Assembly (NCBI GenBank): GCA_024699645.1
Contig: JAILPE010000089.1
Span: 1 to 54,937, forward strand
Length of the DNA: 54,937 nt
Direction of reading: 5' to 3'
Source: Lachnospiraceae bacterium
GTDB lineage: Bacteria > Bacillota > Clostridia > Lachnospirales > Lachnospiraceae
Shown here piece after piece: positions 18,376-28,265 of this stretch. Numbering within the stretch: the stretch's first letter is position 1; every line of letters starts with the position of its first letter. Under the pieces are notes generated by a model. That model had not been told where the DNA came from. It did not search any database and worked only from the letters and a program-made list of their open reading frames with translations. The position numbers and the translations under genes were made by a program.

Positions 18376-21300
18376 TTACTGGATTTCTTCGCTCCAAAGG
18401 ACAGAACGGTTCCTGCCGTGTTGTTTAGCATAGTAGAGTGCTTTATCGGCATGTTCTATAAGATCTACACGTTCAAATGAATTATTCCAAATTGAAACAC
18501 CGACACTGATCGTAACCGAAACCATGGTAACCTCGATGCCGTCGTTGAAGGCAACGGTTGAATTTTCGACCGTTTGTCTGAGCTTTTCGGCTGTTTCGAG
18601 AGCAATATCGGGATCGCTCGTGTCAAGGATGATCACAAATTCCTCGCCGCCGTAACGACAGGGAACACCGTGCTCTCCGCTGATACGCTTCATAACATTT
18701 GCAATCATCTTGAGAACCTTGTCTCCGAAGGGATGGCCGTATGTGTCGTTGAATTTCTTGAAGAAATCGACGTCGATCATAAGAGCGGAAAGTTTAACGG
18801 AACTGTCGCTCGTTTTGTCCATGATCAGGTTGTCGAGATAAGAACGACCGTAAATACCGGTGAGACCGTCCGTGATGGCTCTGTGGTAAAGACGTGCGTT
18901 CTCGATCGGGGCTCCGCCCTGGTTTGCTATGAATTCCATAGTTTCGAGATAATCATCGCTGAAGATCTGTCTGACGAGTCGCGAATCAAGGTAGATCACA
19001 CCGAAAAGGACGCCCCTGACGAACATGGGCATAGCCATAGCGGATTTGATCCCGTAACGTATCATGTTGGTGTAATTCTTTCTGAATTCGTCGGACTGCA
19101 TATCGTTTATAACTATGGGACGCTTATTCTTTTCAACTTCTTCGAGCATCCAGTCATATGTGTTACAGTCGAAATTGCCGAGATTGTATACCGATGCAAC
19201 ATAGAGGCGTTTCTCACCGGTTTCGGGGTAAAGGAAGAGAATACCTCTCTCTGCACCGACAAGCTCGACAGCATCCTTGAGGATCCTCTTTTGAAGCTCA
19301 TCAAGTTCAAGCGTTGATGTAAGGATACTTCCGAGATGAAGGAGAGTATTGACCTTTCTGTCAACGTTCATTCTGTTTCTTCTTGCCGTAACGTTCGCAA
19401 TAAGAGAGTTCTCTTTAAAATCATCCTGATATTTCTCGGCTATAATGGCTTCACATTGCTTGAGGTAAACAGATGAAGAAAGCGATGAGAAAGTCATATA
19501 TGCTTCAAAGGTATAATATCTTGCCTCGTGGCTTCGATGCATAGAGGTGAGGTAGCACCCGTATTCGTAGTCGATAAGAGCCGATTCATAGCGAATGCCC
19601 GAATCGGAGGCAAGAGAGGAGCCTTTCTTGTAAAAATAATCAGCTTTTTCGTTTTTGTTGATGATTATGCAGTAAAGCGCGTTTGCTCTGTATGCCGGGA
19701 ATAAAAGGTTCGGTCTGCCTTCAATCTGTGAAAGGGCTTTGTCGCAGAGCGAACCGATATCAAGCTCGTGACTTTGTATCTCGTTGATCGCGAGTTCGCC
19801 TCGCTCTGTGTCGAGCAGCTTTATCTTTGCGATAGCGAGGTACCCGAACAGCGAAGCGGTGAATTCCTGAACGAATTCGTTCGTTTCGTAGTAAATCCTT
19901 GCAGCATCAAGATACTTAACGGCTTCGCGGTATTTGCACTGCTCGATAAGGAGTTCCCCGTATGTGAGATTGAATAAAGTTGTCATGTAGGGAAGCCTCA
20001 TCTGACCGATGAGCATTTCACAACGCGAACTAAGCTCAGAGGCCTTCGGGTAGTTCCCTCTGTGAGTGTAGCTCCTTATAAGCGCCGAATATGCCTGGGA
20101 CTGGGCAAGGCTGTCGTTGATTTTTTTTGATATCTCTATTACTTCAAGAGACAGCTTCTCACACTTGTCGTATTCTCCGGCGTAGAGATAAGCCAGTACG
20201 AGGAAGGAGTTGGTATTATTGATCTCCCAAAGATCTCCGACTTTGGTAAATCCATCTACAGCTTCGTTAAAGAGCTTTATGCTGCGTTCGATGTCGCCCT
20301 GGCAGAGCTTGCAAAGTCCAGACATAAAGAGACTTCTGGATATACCGAAATCGTCGTTGTTGGAACGACGCATTTTGAGCGAAGTATGCTGAGCCGAGTC
20401 GGAAAGAGAATCGTCACCGTGGAGCATGTAATAGAGTGAAAGCGCCGAAAAAGCGGCCGACATCTGCGATGATTGACCAAAATTCCTGACCGCAAATTTG
20501 TACATGGTCAGGCATACATAATCAAAACGGGTCATGTCGCTGTATACGTAGATCCAGCAAAGTACCTCGTATATGGAAACGATTGTTACGGCGCTTTCAA
20601 GCGCATCTCCGCTGAGCGGAGCTTTATATTCCTCGACAGATTTGTTCTTCTTGTTAATGACCTTGTCTATTTTGAGGAAGAGCGACGAAGTCTTGATGGC
20701 CATGGTGTTCTTGGGAAAATTCTGCCCGAGATAATCAAGAGCCCGAATGAGAACCTCTTCTGCTTCCCTGAAACGACTCTGTTTGAAATAACCGAGTCCG
20801 ATATAATAGAGCAACTTGGCTATCTGTGTGTTGTCACGAAGGAGCGCGAGCAGATCGTTTGCTGCCGCAATGGCTTCATCAAAACGTCCACATGTAAGAT
20901 AGAGCTGAATAAGCGACCTCTTGCATTCCTTCCATTCCGAATTACCTGTAGATGCCTGCTCGTCAAGAAGTCGAAGTGCCGTAACAAAGTACTTGATGGC
21001 AGATTCGACAGCGTTTGAAGCGAGTGCGGCGCGGGCAGCTGTCATGATATGTACACGGAGTCCGCCGTATGCACGGGCTGCCTCAAGATGACTGCAGAGC
21101 GCAAATATATCGGTGGGGCGAGAATCGATCGTAAGCTCGATCGCTTTTGCAATCCAAAGGTGCAAACTCTCAAGCCTCGGTTTTTCTATACGCGAGATCA
21201 CGGCATCATAGATGTCGGAGTGTGAAAATATCAAAATATTCTTTGAAGAGCTGAATTCTACAAGGTGATGCTCTAAGGGCGGATCAAACATGCGAAGCAG

Positions 21301-23238
21301 CTCGTCGATGCTCAGATCGGTAATGACGGAAAGCAGATCGAGCGAAAATTCGTTGCCGATTACCGAAGAGATCTCAAGAAGGGTTATCGTATCTTCATCG
21401 AGACTGTTGATCCTTCTTTCGATGATCTGCTTCATGTCGCTTACGGTATTAAGCGCTTTGAGTTGTTGCCAGTTCTGCTCGAGATGGCCGTCACGGATCG
21501 AGATGACATCGTCTTCGAGCATGGAATGTATGATATTGACCGCATAGTAAGGATTGCCTTCGGTCTTCGGAAGCAGGTAAGAAGCGAGGGCGGAGCAGTC
21601 GTCGTGATTAAGGTTGAGGAGATCCTTAAAGAAGTCGGATAGTCTGACTTCATCATAAGGGAAAAGGTCAAAAAAGTTGTTGAACCCTTTTTCTATAAGA
21701 CTGTCAAGGAATGGCTTGAGGTAGTCGTTATTCGATGAAAGGTTATTGCTGTATGAACAGATGACAAAAACCTTGTACGAAGAAACGCTGCGAGCAATTT
21801 CTTCGATCAGGGAAAGGCTTGCCGGATCGGCATTGTGAATGTCGTCAAATATATATACAAAAGACTTCTTCTGTGTGTAAAGCGATAAGAAGAAGGATGA
21901 AAGCTGCATAAGCGTATGCTGCTGATCTTTGAAAGTATCGGGAGAGGCAAGACCTCCGGTCCTCTTCGGAAGAACGGCTTTCATCTCGGGGCAAAAAGAC
22001 AGAACCGTGTCGACACTTCCCGAAAGCAGGCCTGAGAGTCTGCGGCCTTCGGTGATCTGTAACTTTTTGTCGTATTTATTGAAAAGTGCAATGTAATCTT
22101 CAAGGATCTCTCCGAAACCCGAATAGGGTATGGATGACGAGATCTGTGAAAAATGACATCTGAAGAACGGTACCGAAGCTGCAACGAGTTCCGAACACAG
22201 ATTTGTGAAAAGATCACTCTTTCCGCAATTCTTGGGACCGCGTAAAAGATAGAATATGCCGCCCTTTTCAAAAGCATTTGTTACTTTTGACTTTATATCG
22301 TTTAATTCATCGCGTCGACAAAGATATTTTGAATCGGATTCGAGCGCCTTGAGTATATCGAGCGATCTGCCGGAAAGGAAACCGATGTCGACATTTCCCG
22401 ACAGGAGCCTGTCTATATCGCTTATCAGCTCGTTACAGGTCTGATATCGCTGATCGGGGTCTTTTGCGAGAAGCTTTGTCGTGATCCTCGAAGTTTCCTC
22501 CGAAAGTCCGCTCACAAGCTCGTGAGGAGGACGCACCGGAACGGCAACATGCTGATATACCATGTTGTCTATGCTGTCCGAATGGAAAGGCAGTGTACCG
22601 GTGATAAGCTGATAGAGCAGAGCACCGAGAGAGTACAGATCCGAGCGACCGTCTATTTTTGTGTCGAGAAGACCGGTTGCTTCGGGAGCCATATACCCGA
22701 AATACTCATCGACCTGCTTGCCTGTGGCGGTTGAAAAGTCGACCATATACGACAGACCGAAATCAAAAAGCTGAGCCGAGAGTTCTCCCTGATCGTTTTC
22801 ACTGAGAGTAACACAACCGGCGCTTATGTTACGATGATAGATATGCTGTTCGTGCGAGTACCTCAGCGCATATGCAAGCTGCCGTACAAGCTTGAGGGCA
22901 GTTACGGTATCGAGTCTTCCGTATTTTTCGAGATGTTTGGAAAGAAAAACGCTGTTGTTATACTCGTAGATGGTACATATGGTGTTTGCATAGTTGCCCG
23001 ATTCGAGCATGTGCAGAATATTCGGGGATTCAAAGTGACGTATCACACCGATATCTTTGACATAACTGATCTTGTCGATCTCGTATTTTGTAACGGCTGA
23101 GGGGTTGATAAGGCGGATCAAAACATCACGATTGGCAGCCAGATCGTGTCCGATGAGAGACACGTAAAAAGAACCGTCTTCAAGCGTGTGCTCGACCTGA
23201 TATCTGTCGAAAAAAATGACATTCTCGTACGGATCCAT
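18376..23238 (-). CDS. pseudokinase - AAA/STAND ATPase - TPR - GAF - GGDEF signalling protein
   Basis: 1,620 residues, soluble. Residues 10-270 are a Ser/Thr kinase fold with DFG (159-161) and APE (184-186), but the ATP-binding Lys is Arg42 (VLIRLI) and the catalytic HRD is HRN (135-137), so phosphotransfer is unlikely. A PknK/AcoK-like ATPase follows: Walker A GPKNCGKS at 333-340, Walker B YIFDDIH near 480. A long helical TPR-like region fills the middle. A GAF domain (about 1290-1445) is followed by a GGDEF domain with intact RYGGEEF (GGEEF at 1530-1534) and no RxxD inhibition site. Predicted output is c-di-GMP synthesis. AGGAGGGG supports the start. Confidence 0.85.
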   Translation of the reverse strand: MDPYENVIFFDRYQVEHTLEDGSFYVSLIGHDLAANRDVLIRLINPSAVTKYEIDKISYVKDIGVIRHFESPNILHMLESGNYANTICTIYEYNNSVFLSKHLEKYGRLDTVTALKLVRQLAYALRYSHEQHIYHRNISAGCVTLSENDQGELSAQLFDFGLSYMVDFSTATGKQVDEYFGYMAPEATGLLDTKIDGRSDLYSLGALLYQLITGTLPFHSDSIDNMVYQHVAVPVRPPHELVSGLSEETSRITTKLLAKDPDQRYQTCNELISDIDRLLSGNVDIGFLSGRSLDILKALESDSKYLCRRDELNDIKSKVTNAFEKGGIFYLLRGPKNCGKSDLFTNLCSELVAASVPFFRCHFSQISSSIPYSGFGEILEDYIALFNKYDKKLQITEGRRLSGLLSGSVDTVLSFCPEMKAVLPKRTGGLASPDTFKDQQHTLMQLSSFFLSLYTQKKSFVYIFDDIHNADPASLSLIEEIARSVSSYKVFVICSYSNNLSSNNDYLKPFLDSLIEKGFNNFFDLFPYDEVRLSDFFKDLLNLNHDDCSALASYLLPKTEGNPYYAVNIIHSMLEDDVISIRDGHLEQNWQQLKALNTVSDMKQIIERRINSLDEDTITLLEISSVIGNEFSLDLLSVITDLSIDELLRMFDPPLEHHLVEFSSSKNILIFSHSDIYDAVISRIEKPRLESLHLWIAKAIELTIDSRPTDIFALCSHLEAARAYGGLRVHIMTAARAALASNAVESAIKYFVTALRLLDEQASTGNSEWKECKRSLIQLYLTCGRFDEAIAAANDLLALLRDNTQIAKLLYYIGLGYFKQSRFREAEEVLIRALDYLGQNFPKNTMAIKTSSLFLKIDKVINKKNKSVEEYKAPLSGDALESAVTIVSIYEVLCWIYVYSDMTRFDYVCLTMYKFAVRNFGQSSQMSAAFSALSLYYMLHGDDSLSDSAQHTSLKMRRSNNDDFGISRSLFMSGLCKLCQGDIERSIKLFNEAVDGFTKVGDLWEINNTNSFLVLAYLYAGEYDKCEKLSLEVIEISKKINDSLAQSQAYSALIRSYTHRGNYPKASELSSRCEMLIGQMRLPYMTTLFNLTYGELLIEQCKYREAVKYLDAARIYYETNEFVQEFTASLFGYLAIAKIKLLDTERGELAINEIQSHELDIGSLCDKALSQIEGRPNLLFPAYRANALYCIIINKNEKADYFYKKGSSLASDSGIRYESALIDYEYGCYLTSMHRSHEARYYTFEAYMTFSSLSSSVYLKQCEAIIAEKYQDDFKENSLIANVTARRNRMNVDRKVNTLLHLGSILTSTLELDELQKRILKDAVELVGAERGILFLYPETGEKRLYVASVYNLGNFDCNTYDWMLEEVEKNKRPIVINDMQSDEFRKNYTNMIRYGIKSAMAMPMFVRGVLFGVIYLDSRLVRQIFSDDYLETMEFIANQGGAPIENARLYHRAITDGLTGIYGRSYLDNLIMDKTSDSSVKLSALMIDVDFFKKFNDTYGHPFGDKVLKMIANVMKRISGEHGVPCRYGGEEFVIILDTSDPDIALETAEKLRQTVENSTVAFNDGIEVTMVSVTISVGVSIWNNSFERVDLIEHADKALYYAKQHGRNRSVLWSEEIQ

Positions 23239-23274
23239 CAGGAATAACCCCTCCTTTTCCCCATAATCACCATA

Positions 23275-23303
23275 ATTATAAATAATAATAGGTAAAAAGA
23301 CAA
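23275..23303 (-). promoter_or_regulatory. promoter of the signalling gene
   Basis: Minus strand TTGTCT (23303-23298), 17 nt, TATAAT (23280-23275), about 37 nt before the start codon. The large gene can therefore be transcribed independently of the YhhN-like gene upstream. Confidence 0.7.
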
Positions 23304-23338
23304 GCGTGATTTCATGTATTATCTTAATACTTTTTAAC

Positions 23339-24043
23339 TTATCGGAGACATAGATGCGACGAAGGAACCTTCAGTTTCGTACGGTAACTTATGAGCGTCT
23401 GAGAGGGAAGATAGAATATCCATGTCATAAAGATCGAAGCGGAGAAAACACCCTGCGAAACAAGCCCCGGGAAAAACCCGTTTAAGTTTCTGATCAGAAC
23501 GTTTATGTCACACAGAATGAAAAGCGAGAGTCCGATGGCAAAAGTGAGGTCATAAGCGTTTCCTGTTCTGCGGAATATAACCCAACTTCGAACGGTGTTG
23601 GCGATGAACATTAAGGCGTAGTACGGAAGGACCGCTATGAGCAGCAACGTATCGGGACCGGGAATAAACGATGCTGCGAAAACAGCTGCACACAAAGAAA
23701 TGACGCCGATCGAAACGGGCAGGAACAAGCGTGTCTTTCTGTCACCTTTTTTTGTGGTCATGAGCATGTAAAGAGTCTGGGTTATGCAGAACGAAGCAAT
23801 CCCCGGGATATAGTTTTCGGGGAAAAAAAGCAGAAAGATATCGGCAACGGCTGTGAAAAACAACGCACAAAGGGTAAGAAGACGGTCGCGGCCGGAAAGA
23901 CGCAGATACATCAGGAAGGCATGAATGAGAGCAGTCAATACGCCAAGATATTTAATCAAGTCCGATGCGGAGGGAGAAACATCCGTCAGATCGAAAACGA
24001 TAAAGGTAATGTATATGACTGCTTCCAAAACGATAAAGATCAT
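23339..24043 (-). CDS. YhhN/TMEM86-like multi-pass membrane protein
   Basis: About 234 residues with roughly eight hydrophobic segments. The spacing of ADIFLLF in the middle and FILCDINVLI near the C terminus resembles the two conserved Asp-containing motifs of the YhhN family, which includes lysoplasmalogenases. Substrate in bacteria is uncertain. The start at 24043 has GGAGG 4 nt upstream; an ATG at 24058 is also possible. It is transcribed toward the signalling gene with 100 nt between them. Confidence 0.65.
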   Translation of the reverse strand: MIFIVLEAVIYITFIVFDLTDVSPSASDLIKYLGVLTALIHAFLMYLRLSGRDRLLTLCALFFTAVADIFLLFFPENYIPGIASFCITQTLYMLMTTKKGDRKTRLFLPVSIGVISLCAAVFAASFIPGPDTLLLIAVLPYYALMFIANTVRSWVIFRRTGNAYDLTFAIGLSLFILCDINVLIRNLNGFFPGLVSQGVFSASIFMTWIFYLPSQTLISYRTKLKVPSSHLCLR

Positions 24044-24134
24044 GTCGCCTCCGTGCATCCGTGTCCCGCTTACGGAACGTTACTTGTTGAACAATGATAA
24101 ATCAATGAAGCCTGAATGTCGAACTTTTTTTTCC

Positions 24135-24163
24135 TTGACATTTTTTCGGGTCGGTTTCATAAT
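24135..24163 (+). promoter_or_regulatory. promoter of tRNA-Pro
   Basis: TTGACA (24135-24140), 17 nt, CATAAT (24158-24163), 17 nt before the tRNA. Confidence 0.75.
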
Positions 24164-24179
24164 AACAGAGGTTTGATTA

Positions 24180-24253
<74 letters not shown>

Positions 24254-24254
24254 T

Positions 24255-24283
24255 CGGGCCGGATAGTCCGGCCCGTTTGTTAT
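24255..24283 (+). terminator. terminator of tRNA-Pro
   Basis: Perfect GC-rich 9-bp stem CGGGCCGGA-TAG-TCCGGCCCG followed by TTTGTTATTT. Confidence 0.85.
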
Positions 24284-24356
24284 TTATGGCAGAAGGATGC
24301 GCGGTAAGCGCACTCGTTCGGTCGTGTCGAAACTATGAATTGTTGAGGAGGTTGGG

Positions 24357-24998
24357 ATGCAGGATTTTGAAAGTGCTTTTATTTTTGACCATCCGCTCAT
24401 TCAGCATAAGATTTCGCTGATGAGGGATATCAATACTACAACAAAGGATTTCAGAGAGCTTGTTTCGGAAGTGGCTATGCTCATGGCCTATGAAGTAACA
24501 AGAAATTTCGAGCTTGAAGATTGGGAAGTTGAAACACCCATTTGCAAGACTACCGCAAAGGTCCTCTCGCACACCAACAAAGTAACTCTTGTACCCGTAC
24601 TCAGAGCCGGACTCGGTATGGTTGACGGCTTCCTCAAGATCCTTCCGCAGGCGCGTGTCGGTCATATCGGACTTTATCGCGATCATAAGACATTTGAGCC
24701 TGTAGAATATTATTGCAAGCTTCCCGATGATGTTACCGAAACACAGGTTATCCTTCTCGATCCAATGCTTGCCACAGGCGGATCGGCAGCAGCCGCTACG
24801 AACTTTATCAAGCAGAGAGGATGCAAGAATATCAGATGGGTGTCGATCATTTCGGCACCGGAAGGCATCAGGGCGCTTCATAAAGCTCATCCCGATATCC
24901 CTGTTTTCTGCGGATGTGTTGATGAAAAACTCAACGAAAACGCATATATCGTACCCGGACTCGGAGACTGCGGTGACAGGCTCTTCGGTACGAAGTGA
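24357..24998 (+). CDS. upp: uracil phosphoribosyltransferase
   Basis: 213 residues, normal length. It salvages uracil with PRPP to UMP. The PRPP site is seen as [15 protein letters not shown] and the N-terminal region [29 protein letters not shown] is typical, with the uracil-site end [25 protein letters not shown] precedes the ATG. Single gene, ending at a strong terminator. Confidence 0.98.
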   Translation: MQDFESAFIFDHPLIQHKISLMRDINTTTKDFRELVSEVAMLMAYEVTRNFELEDWEVETPICKTTAKVLSHTNKVTLVPVLRAGLGMVDGFLKILPQARVGHIGLYRDHKTFEPVEYYCKLPDDVTETQVILLDPMLATGGSAAAATNFIKQRGCKNIRWVSIISAPEGIRALHKAHPDIPVFCGCVDEKLNENAYIVPGLGDCGDRLFGTK

Positions 24999-25033
24999 TA
25001 AAAGACTGTTAATAGTTACAATGATAAAAACCG

Positions 25034-25063
25034 GAGCTCCTTCCGCTTGTTCGGAAGGAGCTC
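25034..25063. terminator. bidirectional terminator
   Basis: Perfect 12-bp stem GAGCTCCTTCCG/CGGAAGGAGCTC with a 6-nt loop between convergent upp and the DUF5688-like gene. The T run is short. Confidence 0.75.
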
Positions 25064-25070
25064 TTAGATT

Positions 25071-26027
25071 TCAGAAGGAAGACAAAAAAGGGCCGAGAGT
25101 ATCGGGACCGAAGTCGTTAGGATAGCGGTAGATGTTGTCGGAGAGGATCTCTTCGGGCGGAACGATCGTTTTGTTGACGTCCTCAAGCATATCTCTCAGA
25201 TGCATCGAATCCGTATGCGACGAAGGAACGATGATCACTTCGTGGACAGAACTCGGAATGATATAAAAATCCTGGTTGAGTTCGTCTCGGATCTTTTCGA
25301 GTACTCCGGGGTAAAGCATGGATGAAGCACCGTAGTATTCATGGTTGTTTGTAAGAACGCTCATGGGTGTATGAAGAGCATCTCCACCGATAAAAGGCGG
25401 AAACATCTCTTCGGGGACACCTTTCTTATCCATGATCTTAAGAAGCAGTTCGTCAAGCTTTTCGTAGCTGTAAGCATAGATCTTCGGGGTGTTCTTTAAC
25501 GCATATGATAAGAGTTTGTCTGCATCCATCCCGATGATGGAAGCGAGCTTGTCGTCTATGCGGATCGTTCCGGTTTCGTCACCGGAGATGGAAACACTCA
25601 GACAAAAGATCATGGCGAGATCGAGAATGCGAAAATGAGGACATGATCCGAGCATATCGCTGTTCCGCTCGAAATTGATAAGTCTGTAAATGATCTTGTC
25701 TTTGAGTTTTTCGGGATCGGAATAAAGATCCTCAAGTCCTGAGGTGTCCCCACTCATTCCGTTATAAGCTTCGGAAATCTGCCGGGCTATCTCCTCGATT
25801 CCCATAAACCCTTTTTTGTAGGTGGAAAACAGATCGTCAATCCTGATGTTCGGTGATATCTTACGGCTGCTGTGACGGAGGGTAAGACACGGATAAGAGA
25901 TCTGATTGTTCTTGGTCTGTTCTGATGTGATTATCTCGACATCAGGACCGAGTGTTGCAGAAATACATTGCACCAAGGTGCAAATGAAACCGTCCATATC
26001 GAGGGCGGGTGATGCTGAGATGTTCAT
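25071..26027 (-). CDS. DUF5688-like protein
   Basis: 318 residues, no signal peptide or membrane segment. The block MSVLTNNHEYYGASSMLYPGV followed by DFYIIPSSVHEVIIVPSSH matches my memory of the DUF5688 family, which is common and often multi-copy in Lachnospiraceae and has no known function. AGAGG lies 4 nt before the ATG at 26027. It is transcribed alone, away from xpt, with a 233-nt shared upstream region. Confidence 0.7.
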   Translation of the reverse strand: MNISASPALDMDGFICTLVQCISATLGPDVEIITSEQTKNNQISYPCLTLRHSSRKISPNIRIDDLFSTYKKGFMGIEEIARQISEAYNGMSGDTSGLEDLYSDPEKLKDKIIYRLINFERNSDMLGSCPHFRILDLAMIFCLSVSISGDETGTIRIDDKLASIIGMDADKLLSYALKNTPKIYAYSYEKLDELLLKIMDKKGVPEEMFPPFIGGDALHTPMSVLTNNHEYYGASSMLYPGVLEKIRDELNQDFYIIPSSVHEVIIVPSSHTDSMHLRDMLEDVNKTIVPPEEILSDNIYRYPNDFGPDTLGPFLSSF

Positions 26028-26260
26028 ATTACCTCTTTCTTTCGGAAAGCGGCGGTGATCCTTTAATGCAATGGTATCATCCGGATTGGTTTTATTCCAT
26101 TGACGTATTAGACAAACCGACCCTTGTATTTTTGTACAATATGACTACATTCGCATTTTGTGGATGACAGACGGATATTTGCAACATAAACAAATCTTGT
26201 AAAGAGAAAATGAATGTGATAGACTTAACTGTGTATAAGGATAGGCGGAGGAAAACAGCC

Positions 26261-26842
26261 ATGCAGCTTTTGGAAGAAAGAATAATGAGAGACGGGATCG
26301 TTAAGGCGGGCAATGTCCTGAAGGTTGACGGATTCCTGAATCATCAGATAGATGTTGAGCTGCTTGATGAGATCGGAAAAGAGTTTGCAAGACTCTTTAA
26401 AGGGGTCAAATGCACTAAAATCCTTACGATCGAGGCATCCGGAATTGCTTTTGCCTGTGCTGCGGCAAGGTATTTTAACAATGTTCCGGTAGTGTTCGCA
26501 AAAAAATCCCAGAGTATCAATCTTGACGGAGAGTCGTACGTTACAAAGATCGAGTCATTTACACATAAAAGAGTGTATGATGTGATCGTTTCGAAAAAGT
26601 ACCTTTCAAGCGATGATCACGTGATCATAATAGACGATTTTCTGGCCAACGGTTGCGCGCTGATGGGGCTTGCGGATATCGTAAAGAGTGCGGGAGCCAC
26701 GATCGAGGGTATAGGCATCGTGATCGAAAAGGGTTTCCAAAACGGCGGACAGATCATCAGGGATATGGGCATCACGCTTCATTCTCTGGCAATAGTCGAC
26801 TCTATGGATGAGAAGACCGGCACTGTCACGTTCAGAAGATAA
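26261..26842 (+). CDS. xpt: xanthine phosphoribosyltransferase
   Basis: 193 residues. It salvages xanthine to XMP. The start [28 protein letters not shown] and the PRPP motif [17 protein letters not shown] are diagnostic. I start at 26261, where GGCGGAGG precedes the ATG and where the family normally begins; a longer frame from 26210 exists. The upstream region (26028-26260) has no recognisable purine riboswitch core, unlike many Bacillus xpt genes. Confidence 0.95.
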   Translation: MQLLEERIMRDGIVKAGNVLKVDGFLNHQIDVELLDEIGKEFARLFKGVKCTKILTIEASGIAFACAAARYFNNVPVVFAKKSQSINLDGESYVTKIESFTHKRVYDVIVSKKYLSSDDHVIIIDDFLANGCALMGLADIVKSAGATIEGIGIVIEKGFQNGGQIIRDMGITLHSLAIVDSMDEKTGTVTFRR

Positions 26843-26867
26843 AGATTGGAATGGGATACGGATATTT

Positions 26868-28241
26868 ATGGAGAATGATGAGAAGGAAAAAGTGATCGTT
26901 GACCGCAGAGGCAGCGGTGCGTGGAAAAAATATATTGTCTGGGGAGTGACGGCGTTTTTGGTTCTTGCGGCCGCGATCGTCCTGATCTTCCTTTTTGTTC
27001 AAAAGGAAGATTTCTCGGATATATTCGGTAAACTTACGTCAGCTCTGTCTCCGGTACTTGTGGGTGGATTACTTGCTTATGTAATGAATCCGCTCATGTC
27101 TTTTTTTGACAGAAAGATTTCTCGTTTTCTCCTTAAGAGAGTCAAAAAAAAGAAACGTGCGCTCAGTTTTTCGAAAGGGCTCAGTCTTATCCTCACTTTG
27201 ATCGTTGTGGTACTTATCATAGGCGTTTTGGTATATATGCTCGTACCCGAGATCACATCGACTGTCAACAGGCTTGCAAATGAGGTTCCGGGACAGGCGG
27301 AAGCATTTCTTGATTGGTTCAATGATACCGTGGGTGACGGATCATGGTTCGGAAATCTTCTCAAAGGCATTGTTGAAAAGATCACCGTTTGGGTGGAAGA
27401 ATTTATTGATAACGGACTTCTCTCGTTTACGGGAGGCGTGCTCGAATCCGTTGCCACGGGTGTTATAAGCGTTGTCAGTGTTGTTTACACGATCGTGATA
27501 GGTTTCGTGTTCAGCATCTACATATTACTGGCAAAAGAAAGATTTACGGCGAGTGCGAAAAAGGTTGTGTTTGCGCTTTTTAAACGCAGAAGGGCAAACA
27601 GGATCGTGAGGACCGCAAGGGACTGTCACAGGAAGTTTACGGGAGCAATTACGGGCAAGATTCTTGACAGCGCCATAGTGGGTATACTGTGTTACGTGGG
27701 CATGACATTGTTTAATTTCCCTTACACGGCACTCATAAGCGTTATCGTCGGAGTAACGAATCTTATTCCGTTCTTTGGGCCATATATAGGAGCTGTGCCG
27801 AGCGCACTGCTCATATTGTTCGTTGATCCGCTTCAATGTTTATGGTTTGTTATATTTATCATTGTGCTTCAGCAGATCGACTGCAATATTCTCGATCCGA
27901 AGATCGTCGGAGATTCGATCGGGCTTTCGGCATTTTGGGTTCTCTTTTCGTGCGTTGTGTTCGGAAGTCTTTTTGGGATCAAGGGACTCCTTCTCGGTGT
28001 TCCGACGATGGCATGTCTGCACATGATCTTCGGTGAGATAATGGACAATAAGCTCCATAAGAAGGGATTGCCGACACAAACGGATGAGTATCTTGCCATT
28101 GACAGGGTAGATGAAACGGAAATAGTTGTGATAGATGCCTCGGAAAATGTCGAAAAGGTTTCAATCAACATGGCATCGGTGAATGACACGGACGATCGGG
28201 AGCAAGAAGATAATAGGGAAGAATCATCAAGGGAAGACTAA
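26868..28241 (+). CDS. AI-2E family transporter (PF01594)
   Basis: About 457 residues with roughly eight membrane segments in the family pattern: two near the N terminus around residues 20-80, a soluble region, then the conserved stretch ALISVIVGVTNLIPFFGPYIGAVPSALLIL and a final set of helices. Members export AI-2 or exchange ions; substrate is not inferable. A short acidic tail follows. It begins 25 nt after xpt, so co-transcription is likely, with no strong ribosome site at the ATG. Confidence 0.9.
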   Translation: MENDEKEKVIVDRRGSGAWKKYIVWGVTAFLVLAAAIVLIFLFVQKEDFSDIFGKLTSALSPVLVGGLLAYVMNPLMSFFDRKISRFLLKRVKKKKRALSFSKGLSLILTLIVVVLIIGVLVYMLVPEITSTVNRLANEVPGQAEAFLDWFNDTVGDGSWFGNLLKGIVEKITVWVEEFIDNGLLSFTGGVLESVATGVISVVSVVYTIVIGFVFSIYILLAKERFTASAKKVVFALFKRRRANRIVRTARDCHRKFTGAITGKILDSAIVGILCYVGMTLFNFPYTALISVIVGVTNLIPFFGPYIGAVPSALLILFVDPLQCLWFVIFIIVLQQIDCNILDPKIVGDSIGLSAFWVLFSCVVFGSLFGIKGLLLGVPTMACLHMIFGEIMDNKLHKKGLPTQTDEYLAIDRVDETEIVVIDASENVEKVSINMASVNDTDDREQEDNREESSRED

Positions 28242-28265
28242 ATGATCGAAAGGTGAATTTTTATT

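Noticed and set aside
18574-19317. 247-residue plus-strand frame inside the signalling gene
   Set aside because: Antisense shadow of the GAF-GGDEF coding region with no ribosome site or family motif.
26028-26260. Purine riboswitch before xpt
   Set aside because: The conserved purine aptamer core could not be found on either strand.
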